This document shows, one piece after another, positions 34,979-43,160 of a DNA stretch of 64,000 bases. The stretch comes from Bacteriovoracaceae bacterium (GTDB lineage Bacteria; Bdellovibrionota; Bacteriovoracia; Bacteriovoracales; Bacteriovoracaceae). The notes beneath the pieces were generated by a model that was not told the DNA's origin, did no database searches, and worked only from the letters and a program-made list of their open reading frames with translations. The stretch lies in the NCBI GenBank assembly GCA_018649885.1, contig JABIHA010000074.1, positions 51,602 to 115,601 on the forward strand. Reading direction: 5' to 3'. Within the stretch, counting starts at the first letter, position 1. Each line of letters starts with the position of its first letter. Made by a program: the position numbers and the translations under genes.

Positions 34979-35880
34979 GAGGCCACTTGGTCTAATTTTT
35001 GTCCCATTTCATTTAGAAATTCGGTGGCACTCTCTTCGATGCTGTCGCCTTCGGATTCTCTTGTTATAAATTCGAAGGGTACAAAGATATATCTGTTCCC
35101 TGCTCCCATCATATGCCCAAGGATCCATCTCTTGGTAGTTTCGCTTGTAATTCCCATTCTCCAGTCAATGCGAAAGATATCTTCAGGATTATTTGTGTAT
35201 AAGTTATCGCACTTACTCTCCCCATTATTTTCGAGAGCTGATTTAAAGAAATTAGTATTAATATATGCGTGCAAATAGTCTTTGGAAATTAACTGTGTAA
35301 AGGTTCGATTATTTGGAACATGAAACAAAATGCCATGAGATGTGATTTGCTTCATAAAAATAAATTGCGCCTTTGTATAATCTCCCTGCATAAAACAAAG
35401 CAGAGGAGACTCCAATCTTAAACGAAATTGCCTTGCTCCTAACTTTTCAGTCAGCAGCTGGTAGTAGACAAAGTATCTATACTTACCAACATCAGGTAGT
35501 CCTTCGAGAGAAACACAAAAATAAGGACCTTTTTCACAATGAGTAGAAATCTCAACTTCTGGATCAGATAAATCGATAACTGAAGACTCATTAAATAAGT
35601 AAGCTGTGAAAATTTCATGCATTGAAACACGGTAGAATTTCTCTGGAGTTTTGACCCAAACGGCGTGAGCATGCAGCTCTTCTATCAAGGCCTCAAGCCT
35701 TTCAAGGCGAATGTCGCTTCCACTGAACAGACCTTTCATATGATCGCAACTTTTTTTGCCGTCACTCCAATGAAAGCTTAGAGCACCCTCACTTGCTAAT
35801 TTGAGACTCTGATCTAGCTCAGAATTTTCTATGTACTTATGGACGTTTCCTGCCCACTTAGTATTAATGTCCTTACTCAT
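34975..35880 (-). CDS. Hypothetical cytoplasmic protein
   Basis: The frame opens at TTG 35898, but ATG 35880 (MSKDINTKWAGNVHKYIEN) has GGGGGAC just upstream and is preferred; 301 residues. No signal peptide or membrane segment. The middle has alternating strands (KYRYFVYYQLLTEKLGARQFRLRLESP) and the end is acidic. No domain was recognised with confidence. It is convergent with tex, overlapping by four bases, and is separated by about 200 AT-rich bases from the LolC/E-like gene. Confidence 0.55.
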   Translation of the reverse strand: MSKDINTKWAGNVHKYIENSELDQSLKLASEGALSFHWSDGKKSCDHMKGLFSGSDIRLERLEALIEELHAHAVWVKTPEKFYRVSMHEIFTAYLFNESSVIDLSDPEVEISTHCEKGPYFCVSLEGLPDVGKYRYFVYYQLLTEKLGARQFRLRLESPLLCFMQGDYTKAQFIFMKQITSHGILFHVPNNRTFTQLISKDYLHAYINTNFFKSALENNGESKCDNLYTNNPEDIFRIDWRMGITSETTKRWILGHMMGAGNRYIFVPFEFITRESEGDSIEESATEFLNEMGQKLDQVAS

Positions 35881-36084
35881 ATCCCAGTCCCCCGTCAAAA
35901 AAGATCATAATAGAATAACTTAACCAAAGAACTAAACTGCTGAAAATGTGACAATTGAGGGCCTAACTTCCTAGATTGATAGAACTTTAAAAGATATTAA
36001 GACATCCAATAAAATAAGTTGAGAAACTCGTATAAGCTCCATTTTCGACCACTGAAATTGGCAAATTGAAAGGTGTAAATAAAG

Positions 36085-37245
36085 TTAGGAAAAGCTTCTT
36101 ACTTTCTCAATAAATGAGCTCTTTTGACCCATTATTCCTTTGAAGGCCCCAAAGGAAAAAATAGTGGAAATACCAAATGGAATGATAAAGGCCAATACAA
36201 TTTGGTACCCATCAAGATGGACTGGAATATTCCTTTCCACAAAAACTGCAGGCATAATATTTCCCTCGTAGTTATCCAGAAAATAAAGAAGGCCTGCCCC
36301 TGCTCCAAGTCCACACAAAATAGTTATTGAACACAAAACAAGAACAAAGCGCTGTACCATCTGCTTGATGGACTCTATCCCTTTTCCTCGAATCCAAAAG
36401 CTAACAAGATCAACTTTTATTTTATTAAAGAAAACAAAAAGACCAGAGGTAATGGAAATCGCCACAAGTAGTGTCATCACGGTGAATAAAAATAGCATGA
36501 TTCTATTTTCAAGATTTAAGGCCCACACAAGCGTAGAGTTTTCATCCTCCCATCTCTTTACTTGAAGAGATTTCAAAGAGGCATGGGAGAAAATTTCTTT
36601 TACTGTACCCACATCTATATCGCTATAAAATACAACTTTATTGAGAATTCGTTTTCTTAAAATATTTTGCAGAAAAGAGCTTCTGACAAAAGCATGGTTT
36701 GCGTCAATTTCTTGAACATTGGCATTGAATATATCTGTCACATGCAGTTTTCCAATTCTGGGTACGTCACCTAAGAGCTTATTGGTTACCATAGGAAAGA
36801 TCAGCTCAACTTCTCCCCTATAATCTACGTGAATTTTGTAAGCAAGCTCACTTCCAAGCACAATTCCTGAAATATCTCGGTCAGAAGCGAATGGAGCAGG
36901 ATTTGAAAGATTAACCCCATGAAGAACAACAGGAGAAATACGGCCCCCATTTTTAATAAGTAGCTCAATTTCAAGCTCGGGATGAGCAGAGATTCCCTCG
37001 AGTCTTTTATCTTTTAAAAGATCTTGAATAATGGACTCAGAAACACCTTCAAATTTAGCTGAAACAACTCCTTTGACTCTCTTAGATCTGCCGATGACAC
37101 CTCTTTGCAGTCCACCCATTGTCCCTTGGAGTACAAGTAGTGCAAAAGAGCTGAGAAAAAGGCCGACGATGGCCAAAATTAGCAGCCGCTGTCTAGTCCT
37201 GCTAAAAAAGATGTAGTGAAAGAAATATTTTAGAAATGGACCCAC
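36085..37245 (-). CDS. LolC/LolE-like FtsX-family permease
   Basis: 386 residues. One N-terminal membrane helix (LLILAIVGLFLSSFALLVL), a periplasmic domain of about 220 residues, then three C-terminal helices. This is the FtsX/LolCE topology. Lol permeases with the ATPase LolD extract lipoproteins from the inner membrane for delivery to LolA. RTRQRLLILAI near the start fits the coupling region. No ATPase gene is adjacent, so a partner must lie elsewhere. It follows the fadJ terminator and is therefore probably a separate transcription unit, though it lies on the same strand. Confidence 0.65.
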   Translation of the reverse strand: MGPFLKYFFHYIFFSRTRQRLLILAIVGLFLSSFALLVLQGTMGGLQRGVIGRSKRVKGVVSAKFEGVSESIIQDLLKDKRLEGISAHPELEIELLIKNGGRISPVVLHGVNLSNPAPFASDRDISGIVLGSELAYKIHVDYRGEVELIFPMVTNKLLGDVPRIGKLHVTDIFNANVQEIDANHAFVRSSFLQNILRKRILNKVVFYSDIDVGTVKEIFSHASLKSLQVKRWEDENSTLVWALNLENRIMLFLFTVMTLLVAISITSGLFVFFNKIKVDLVSFWIRGKGIESIKQMVQRFVLVLCSITILCGLGAGAGLLYFLDNYEGNIMPAVFVERNIPVHLDGYQIVLAFIIPFGISTIFSFGAFKGIMGQKSSFIEKVRSFS

Positions 37246-37257
37246 GTGCTCCTATTT

Positions 37258-37283
37258 AAAAAAAGGCCTGGTTCACCCAGGCC
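37258..37283 (-). terminator. Intrinsic terminator after fadJ
   Basis: Stem GGCCTGG (37265-37271) / CCAGGCC (37277-37283) with a five-base loop. On the minus strand it is followed by seven T residues (37264-37258). It lies seven bases past the fadJ stop. Confidence 0.9.
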
Positions 37284-37289
37284 ATCAGC

Positions 37290-39440
37290 TTAAATATCGT
37301 AAAATTTCTTTTTCTCGGCGACAAGATTTTTAAGTAGTGGTGCCGGTGAATATCTGTCCTCATTAACCTCTGAGGCAAATCTTTCCAGAGCTCCAGTGAT
37401 TCGGTCAAGTCCTTCTGAATCAGCATACTTTAATAGGCCTCCTCTAAAGGGAGGAAATCCTGTTCCAAAAATTAAACCAAGATCAACCACAGATGCTTTG
37501 CTCACGATTCCATCACTAAGAATTCTGGCCGCTTCATTTATCATGGGGAGAAAAACTCTCATTTGTATGGAAGTCTCATCCATATTTTTGGAACCCATAT
37601 TAGGAAGAAATTTCTCTATCTCACTATTGAGGTCCCCTGGCTTTCCTTTGGCATCATAAAGATAAAATCCTTTTGATGTTTTTTTGCCGAGGAGTCCACT
37701 ATCAAAAGCTGCCTTAGAAATGCCACAGGCACGGGCCCTAGGGCCTAAGCCTTCCTCCATAATCTTCCCAACTTTAACCAGAACATCAATTCCAATCTCA
37801 TCCATTAACCGGCATGCCCCCATAGGCATTCCAAAGTTTAGACAGGCCTGATCTAACTCTTCCGGGTGAACCCCTTCTTCAAGTAAATAGGCCGCTTCAT
37901 TCAAAAAGGGCATGAGTATTCTGTTAACAAGAAAACCTGGTCCATCACCTACAACAATTGGAGTTTTGCCTACTTTTACACACCACTTATAAAGAGCTTC
38001 AACTGTTTCTGGAGCTACCTTATCGTGAGTGATGATCTCAACAAGTGGCATTCTATTAACTGGATTAAAAAAGTGAAGACCTGCAAACCTTTCAGGTTTT
38101 TTCAGACCTTTTGCCATTTCAGTGACAGAAAGCGATGAAGTATTAGATGTCAGTAGACAATCATCTCGTACATGATTTTCAAGTTCTCCAAACACCAATT
38201 TCTTTATTTTCATATCTTCAACAACAGCTTCAATCACTAGATCAACACTATTAAAACCATCAAAACCGAGCTGAGGGGATATAGAGAGCTGCTTTCTTTC
38301 GTATTCTGCTTTAGACATCTTTCTTCGCTTGAGGGCCCCTGAAAAATTGGCCGAGGACTGCTTAAGTCCCAATTCAAGTGCATCATTGTTCAGATCTTTT
38401 AAAATAGGAGATTGTCCATTGTTGGCAAATAGCCACGCAATTCCACCTCCCATAGTACCTGCTCCAACAACAGCTCCTCTTTTAACTTTTAAAACACTGC
38501 CCTCACCTTTTGCTCCATCATACTTTTTAGAATTTTCATGCATGAAGAAGATGTGAATGAGGTTCTTGCTTTGCTCGGTGACACATAATTCACCAAATCC
38601 TTGTGCTTCTAAGGCCAAGTAACTTGACCTTCCTTTTGAAGCACCTTGTTCCATCACGTCTAAAATTTTCAGTGGTGCGTGATAAAAACCTTTTGTCTTT
38701 TTGAGAACCCCTTCTCTCGCTTTTTGAAAGATAAGCTTTCTCGACAAAAAGTTTTCAGAGGCCATATGCTCTAAATTCTCTTTAAGAGCGTCCATGGGAG
38801 AGCTCCTTTTCTTAGTGCCTGCTCCCTTTTTAAAATAGCGAGACGCCACTTTTACAAGATTTTCTTTAGGAAATATTTCTGTCACAAGACCAAGTTTTTT
38901 TGCTTTTTTGGCATCAATCATTCTTCCCGTCAAAATCATATCAAGTGCACCAGGAAGTGATATTTTTTTGGGCAGTCTATAGGTTCCACCAAAGCCAGGA
39001 AGAAGCCCAAGCTTTACCTCAGGAACTGCAAATTTAGTTCCCGAATCATCGGAAGCGATAATATGATCACAAGACAGTGCTAGCTCTAGCCCTCCACCCA
39101 GACAAAAGCCATCGACACATGCCACAGTTGGAATAGAGAGATCGTCTATTTTGTTATAGAGCTCTTGCCCTTTTTCAGCACCACTTGTGGCCTCGACCTC
39201 AGTATTGAGTTTTTGGATCATTTTTATATCGGCGCCTGCCAAAAAGACTCTCGGTATGTGGGAAAAGAAAATCAGGCCTTTTATACCTGCTCCTTCTCCT
39301 TTTTTCACTTCTTCAAGGGCCTCATTAAGCTCAAGTAGGGTATCCTCATCCAGAACCGTCATAGAGGATTCTGAGTTGTAACCAAAGCCTATATGGGCGA
39401 TATTGTCTTTAACCTCATAAGATAATTTTTGAAAGCTCAT
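37290..39440 (-). CDS. fadJ: Fatty-acid oxidation complex alpha subunit (enoyl-CoA hydratase / 3-hydroxyacyl-CoA dehydrogenase)
   Basis: 716 residues. The N-terminal crotonase domain has LAGADIKMI and GFCLGGGLELALSCDHIIA with the oxyanion loop, plus EVKLGLLPGFGGTYRLPK carrying the hydratase Glu. The NAD domain starts KRGAVVGAGTMGGGIAWLFA near residue 325, and the C-terminal dehydrogenase domains include GLHFFNPVNRMPLVEII and GDGPGFLVNRIL. Together with the thiolase encoded just upstream it runs beta-oxidation. The length and the separate partner favour FadJ/FadB type; the two cannot be told apart firmly. Ends in a strong terminator. Confidence 0.92.
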   Translation of the reverse strand: MSFQKLSYEVKDNIAHIGFGYNSESSMTVLDEDTLLELNEALEEVKKGEGAGIKGLIFFSHIPRVFLAGADIKMIQKLNTEVEATSGAEKGQELYNKIDDLSIPTVACVDGFCLGGGLELALSCDHIIASDDSGTKFAVPEVKLGLLPGFGGTYRLPKKISLPGALDMILTGRMIDAKKAKKLGLVTEIFPKENLVKVASRYFKKGAGTKKRSSPMDALKENLEHMASENFLSRKLIFQKAREGVLKKTKGFYHAPLKILDVMEQGASKGRSSYLALEAQGFGELCVTEQSKNLIHIFFMHENSKKYDGAKGEGSVLKVKRGAVVGAGTMGGGIAWLFANNGQSPILKDLNNDALELGLKQSSANFSGALKRRKMSKAEYERKQLSISPQLGFDGFNSVDLVIEAVVEDMKIKKLVFGELENHVRDDCLLTSNTSSLSVTEMAKGLKKPERFAGLHFFNPVNRMPLVEIITHDKVAPETVEALYKWCVKVGKTPIVVGDGPGFLVNRILMPFLNEAAYLLEEGVHPEELDQACLNFGMPMGACRLMDEIGIDVLVKVGKIMEEGLGPRARACGISKAAFDSGLLGKKTSKGFYLYDAKGKPGDLNSEIEKFLPNMGSKNMDETSIQMRVFLPMINEAARILSDGIVSKASVVDLGLIFGTGFPPFRGGLLKYADSEGLDRITGALERFASEVNEDRYSPAPLLKNLVAEKKKFYDI

Positions 39441-39464
39441 ATCTAAATTCTCCTCTTCACTTTT

Positions 39465-40748
39465 TTACAAATTTTCGATCACAACAGCGCCACCTTGGCC
39501 GCCACCAATACAAAGAGATGCAAGTCCATACTTGCCTCCTCTTCTTTTTAACTCATGTGCTAGTGTGACAATAAGCCTCGATCCAGTTGAACCAACTGGA
39601 TGTCCAAGGGCAATGGCACCACCATTAACATTGAGCTTGTCATCGTCGAGATCACCAATTTTTTCATTGATCCCCCATCTTTTAGAAATTGATGGATCTG
39701 CCATCACTTTTTTACAAGCAATAACTTGAGCAGCAAAAGCCTCATTGAATTCTATAAGATCCATTTGATCTAGGGTCATGCCCAATTTTTTAAGAAGGTG
39801 ATGACTTGAGATGGCAGGACCTAGGCCCATTCTCTCAGGCTCAAGCCCATGAAAATGATAATCAACCATTCTCGCCATAGGCTTTAGGTTGTATTTATTG
39901 ACCGCATCTTCACTGGCAAGAAGAAGCATTGATCCCCCATCAGTAATGGGACAAGAGTTGGCAACCGTAACCGTTCCAGATTTTTTTTCAAAAAATGGCT
40001 TTAGTTTTCCTAAGCCTTCAACAGTAGATTTCTCACGTGGTCCAATATCATGACGAAGAATTCGGTCAAACTTCTTTCCTATAATAAGAGGAACAATCTC
40101 ATCATCAAATTTGCCCTCTTTTGTAGCAGCTGTTGCCCGGTGATGAGAGCGATTGGCATATTCATCTTGATCTTGCCTGGTAATACCAAATTCTCTGGCG
40201 AGAATCTCAGCTGTTTGTCCCATATTAATAGAGCAAAAGGGATCTGTTAGCCCTTGTTCAATAGCAATGATAGGTGCAAGGTGCTGGGGCCTAAAGGCCT
40301 TTAAGGCCAAAACTTTATCTTGCATTGACTTCGCTCTCATGACGTTTGCAAAAAGCTCAGTCATCTCTTTTCCGAAGATAAGTGGCATTTGAGACATAGA
40401 CTCAATACCACCAGCAAATATCAAATCACTTCTACCACTGGCCACTTTCAGCCAACCTTGAGAAGCCGCCTCCATGCCAGAAGCACAATTTCGATGAGTA
40501 CAATAACCGCTTATGGTTTGTGGCAAGCCTGCTTCAAGGGCCACAATTCTTCCTATATTAGGATACTTTGGAGGAGCTCCAGTATTTCCAAGTATAACTT
40601 CGTCAATGGCGTCCGGAGGAAGCGACGTAACATCCATTATATTTTTGAGTAAACCGATTCCCAAATGGGGAACTGGGTAGTCCTTTATGTCAGCGCCTGA
40701 TTTTACTTGAGGAGTTCTTTTGGCCTCAACTATAAAAACATCTCTCAT
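39465..40748 (-). CDS. fadI: Acetyl-CoA acyltransferase (3-ketoacyl-CoA thiolase)
   Basis: 427 residues. Active-site Cys88 in HRNCASGMEA, EFNEAFAAQ, GHPVGSTGSR (catalytic His) and CIGGGQGGA (second Cys) show an intact thiolase. It cleaves 3-ketoacyl-CoA with CoA. It begins the operon, 24 bases before fadJ. The size (about 430) matches FadI rather than the 390-residue FadA, but acetyl-CoA C-acetyltransferase activity is not excluded. A strong terminator for the next upstream gene separates it from the barrel protein. Confidence 0.9.
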   Translation of the reverse strand: MRDVFIVEAKRTPQVKSGADIKDYPVPHLGIGLLKNIMDVTSLPPDAIDEVILGNTGAPPKYPNIGRIVALEAGLPQTISGYCTHRNCASGMEAASQGWLKVASGRSDLIFAGGIESMSQMPLIFGKEMTELFANVMRAKSMQDKVLALKAFRPQHLAPIIAIEQGLTDPFCSINMGQTAEILAREFGITRQDQDEYANRSHHRATAATKEGKFDDEIVPLIIGKKFDRILRHDIGPREKSTVEGLGKLKPFFEKKSGTVTVANSCPITDGGSMLLLASEDAVNKYNLKPMARMVDYHFHGLEPERMGLGPAISSHHLLKKLGMTLDQMDLIEFNEAFAAQVIACKKVMADPSISKRWGINEKIGDLDDDKLNVNGGAIALGHPVGSTGSRLIVTLAHELKRRGGKYGLASLCIGGGQGGAVVIENL

Positions 40749-40864
40749 TGGGAATTCTCCTGAGCGAAAATTTGCTAAAGCGTGATTTTACATAATATTT
40801 CACTGAAAAAGAACTACTTATTTCGATAGGTGCTGAGCAGCTGGCAATTGTTTTAAACTTGGAG

Positions 40865-40906
40865 AAAAAATTAAAGAAGCGGCGAGAGAGATGCCGCTTC
40901 CTTTAA
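40865..40906 (-). terminator. Intrinsic terminator of the outer-membrane barrel gene
   Basis: TTAAAGAAGCGGC (40871-40883) pairs with GCCGCTTCCTTTAA (40893-40906) with one bulged base and a nine-base loop. On the minus strand a six-T tract (40870-40865) follows. It lies 47 bases past the 40953 stop. Confidence 0.9.
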
Positions 40907-40952
40907 TAGGGGAGAAAAAAAAAGGGGAAGAGAGTTATCTTTAAGTGCCCTT

Positions 40953-42098
40953 CTAGAAGGACACGTTAAGACCTGCAAAAAATGATGCATTATGAGCATC
41001 GTCTACTTCCTGACCTAGCTCATTAAGCCAAGTTTGATCAGGATTTTGTTGACTAGAATAGGCCTTCTTCTCATTAAAACTTGAAGTCAGTCCTTTTGAA
41101 TATTTAAAGCCAACAGCTGCACCAAATGTATCAGTAAACATTAAATCAGTACCAGCTCCCAATTCACCTGAAAGAAAACTTCCAGAGTAAGACTCGTTAC
41201 CAAACTGAACATTTGAGTAAGGAGTGTAAGATCCAGTATAAGTTGACTGATTATTTTGGTCATATTTAAGTGAAGTTCTATTAAAGCCAAGACCTGCACC
41301 TAAATAAGGCTGGATCATGCCAGTTGCAATTAAATAAAACTTTCCATTAATATCAATTTTCATACCAGTATATTTAATTTCTCTGGCACCGTAGTTATCA
41401 CCATACCAACCCTGATAGTTTCCATAATAGGGAGAATAAGATGAGTAGTATGGTTGTGAGTAAGCATTTCCACCACCATAGTATGAGTTATTTGAATTGG
41501 TATAGTCATTGATAGTCATTTTTGTGTAGGTAAAACCAATGCCAACTCCAATGCGCTCATGAACTCTTGATTCTAAATTAATCCCACTAGTGAATGTCGA
41601 TTCGAAATCAAAATTTGTTGATTTCATCATCGTCGCTCCCACATGTGGAGTAATTTTAATAGACTTAAAACTCTTTGGCGCTGGCAATTGAGCCGGAACT
41701 GGCGCTTCTACTTTTTGAACCGCAGCTTGCTTTGTCTGAACTCGGTCAACCTGTTGTGGTTCATCAAGAGTCATACCATTACCATTAAACATGTTTTTCA
41801 ATTTGTTTGTTAGCTTTCTTTCTTCTGCCATACGAGCGTCTTCGATCTTCTTACGGACCATATTCTCATTTTTTTGCTCATAAGCAGCTCTCATTTTCTT
41901 GAGCTTATCGGCCTGAGAGGGTCTCTTTTTCACATTTCCTTCTACATCTAATGGATCTGAATAGTACGTATCTTCATCTATACCGTAATCCTCAAAATCT
42001 TGAGAATAAGCATAGGGAGAAGTCAACATACCCCCAACCATGGTTAATCCAATCAATGCCCCAAAAAAGAGCTGATCTGTTTTTGCTACCGATTTCAT
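40953..42098 (-). CDS. Outer-membrane beta-barrel protein with a Tyr/Asn/Gly-rich loop
   Basis: ATG 42098 with TAGGAG six bases upstream is preferred to 42143; 381 residues. A signal peptide ends near PYAYSQ. Residues about 45-105 are a charged coiled-coil-like helix (QADKLKKMRAAYEQKNENM), followed by a Pro/Ala linker. The last 220 residues are amphipathic strands (ITPHVGATMM, IGVGIGFTYTKM, QPYLGAGLGFNRTSL) ending FFAGLNVSF, with the terminal Phe typical of BAM substrates. One loop is rich in Tyr, Asn, Ser and Gly. Function is unknown. It resembles small OmpA/OmpW-size barrels with an N-terminal periplasmic helix. Confidence 0.75.
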   Translation of the reverse strand: MKSVAKTDQLFFGALIGLTMVGGMLTSPYAYSQDFEDYGIDEDTYYSDPLDVEGNVKKRPSQADKLKKMRAAYEQKNENMVRKKIEDARMAEERKLTNKLKNMFNGNGMTLDEPQQVDRVQTKQAAVQKVEAPVPAQLPAPKSFKSIKITPHVGATMMKSTNFDFESTFTSGINLESRVHERIGVGIGFTYTKMTINDYTNSNNSYYGGGNAYSQPYYSSYSPYYGNYQGWYGDNYGAREIKYTGMKIDINGKFYLIATGMIQPYLGAGLGFNRTSLKYDQNNQSTYTGSYTPYSNVQFGNESYSGSFLSGELGAGTDLMFTDTFGAAVGFKYSKGLTSSFNEKKAYSSQQNPDQTWLNELGQEVDDAHNASFFAGLNVSF

Positions 42099-42583
42099 AG
42101 TTACTCCTAAGTACTCCATACGTTCAACACCAGGGCCGGTCATTGGCCATAGCTTTTATAAAACTATTATCTACCCCCCTAAAAGCAATCTGCTTGCCAA
42201 GTTCTGCTATCCCCCAAACAAGAGAAGTATTCATGATATTTCAAATAGCTGGCACAGAAATGGAACGCATAGTGCGCAAAAATTACAAGCTTTTTCAAAA
42301 GCGAAAAATACTCAAAACCCTGTAAGAGCTCCCTGATTGTCAAAACTTTGATCACTTTTTAGACACTGAATCCCGGCCATTTTGGATGGCCCTCAAACAC
42401 AATTCTCACAACATAGATGAAGTGAGGGCACTGTATGAATTTCGATTTTGAAATTTTTTCATGGGGTGCAAGCGGTTAAGACAGTATTGCATCTCTAGCT
42501 CATATTCAGTTACTGACTGAAGAGTTTTAGGTGTGGTCCTCTGGTTTCCAATGGCCCTTGATGGAAGTTGAGTGCACTATATC
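42099..42583. other. Non-coding region with several small hairpins
   Basis: No convincing ORF. Hairpins include GGCCAT/ATGGCC (about 42375-42391), GCCCTCA (42389-42395) with TGAGGGC (42423-42429), TTCAGT (42505-42510) with ACTGAA (42516-42521), and TTTCCA/TGGAA near 42545-42565. The upstream promoter of the 42098 barrel gene should lie at its left end. Together with the palindrome to its right, this makes a roughly 800-base gene-free interval, the largest in the window. Confidence 0.5.
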
Positions 42584-42851
42584 GGTGGTTTTCGCAAAGA
42601 CCCGCCTTACGATCATTCCAGCGGAGCTTGCTTCTCTTGATGAAATTTACTGTGCTTAAGGAAGATCTGCTACAAGTAGTATTCACGGCGCTAGGAAATC
42701 TCGTGGGGTTTATCACCTTTGGAGAGCGCCACGAGACTCCCTAGCGCCATGAACACCACTTGTAGCAAGTCTGCCTCATGACCAATTTTTAAATAGAGTG
42801 TTAGCAAGCTCTGCCGGAGTAGTTGTAAGGCATGACTTTGCTAGTACCACC
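42584..42851. repeat. 268-bp imperfect palindrome
   Basis: Two 123-base arms (42584-42706 and 42729-42851) are reverse complements around one centre at 42717/42718, with no net insertion. Counted by eye, the inner 38 bases match at 33, the outer 49 at 37, and a 36-base middle portion is largely unmatched. The central loop is 22 bases. All five mismatches in the inner arm are A-C on the plus strand and thus G-U on the minus strand, so the minus-strand RNA would pair fully there. Open frames inside are by-products of the palindrome. It could be a structured RNA, an inverted duplication or a miniature mobile element. Confidence 0.7.
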
Positions 42852-42893
42852 CAGTTTTTTACTTAAAAATCCGAAATAAGGTAGAAGTCTAGC

Positions 42894-43130
42894 TTAGCGT
42901 TGAACTGAAAAGTAGCGATAAGAACCATCAAAATAGCCAGGGGATTGATAGTAATCGATAACCCTACAAATATAGCTATCATTTGGGCAATCACCCTCGC
43001 CTATTAGAAAGGCCTTGAGCTTACTAAAAATGCCTGAAATCATAATTGTCACAGTTACTAAAATCAGCATGTATTCAACTGAGGTTTGGCCTCTTTGATT
43101 TCTAAATTTCCTAGAAGAGTGATTCATCAC
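42894..43130 (-). CDS. Flp-type (type IVb) pilin-like protein
   Basis: 78 residues. QRGQTSVEYMLILVTVTIMISGIFSKL has the short basic leader, Gly cleavage site and Glu at +5 followed by a hydrophobic helix, as in Flp/Tad pilins and related class III prepilins. The C-terminal 35 residues contain two Cys (GDCPNDSYIC), which could form a loop. The Tad assembly genes are not in the window. It lies 30 bases after the degenerate FAD-like gene, on the same strand. Confidence 0.7.
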   Translation of the reverse strand: MMNHSSRKFRNQRGQTSVEYMLILVTVTIMISGIFSKLKAFLIGEGDCPNDSYICRVIDYYQSPGYFDGSYRYFSVQR

Positions 43131-43160
43131 CTAATTATAAATGTTAGATGGCCATTTCAC

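Noticed and set aside
42246..42266. Sigma-54-like TGGCAC site
   Set aside because: The -12 element reads TGGA, not TTGC, and no gene follows in the right place.
42461..42510. tRNA-like string GGGGTGCAAGCGGTTAAG
   Set aside because: Resembles an acceptor and D arm of a tRNA, but no anticodon stem, T arm or matching 3' acceptor strand follows.
42510..42716. 68-codon minus-strand ORF within the palindrome
   Set aside because: It covers only one arm and the loop, has no ribosome site, and looks like a by-product of the palindrome.
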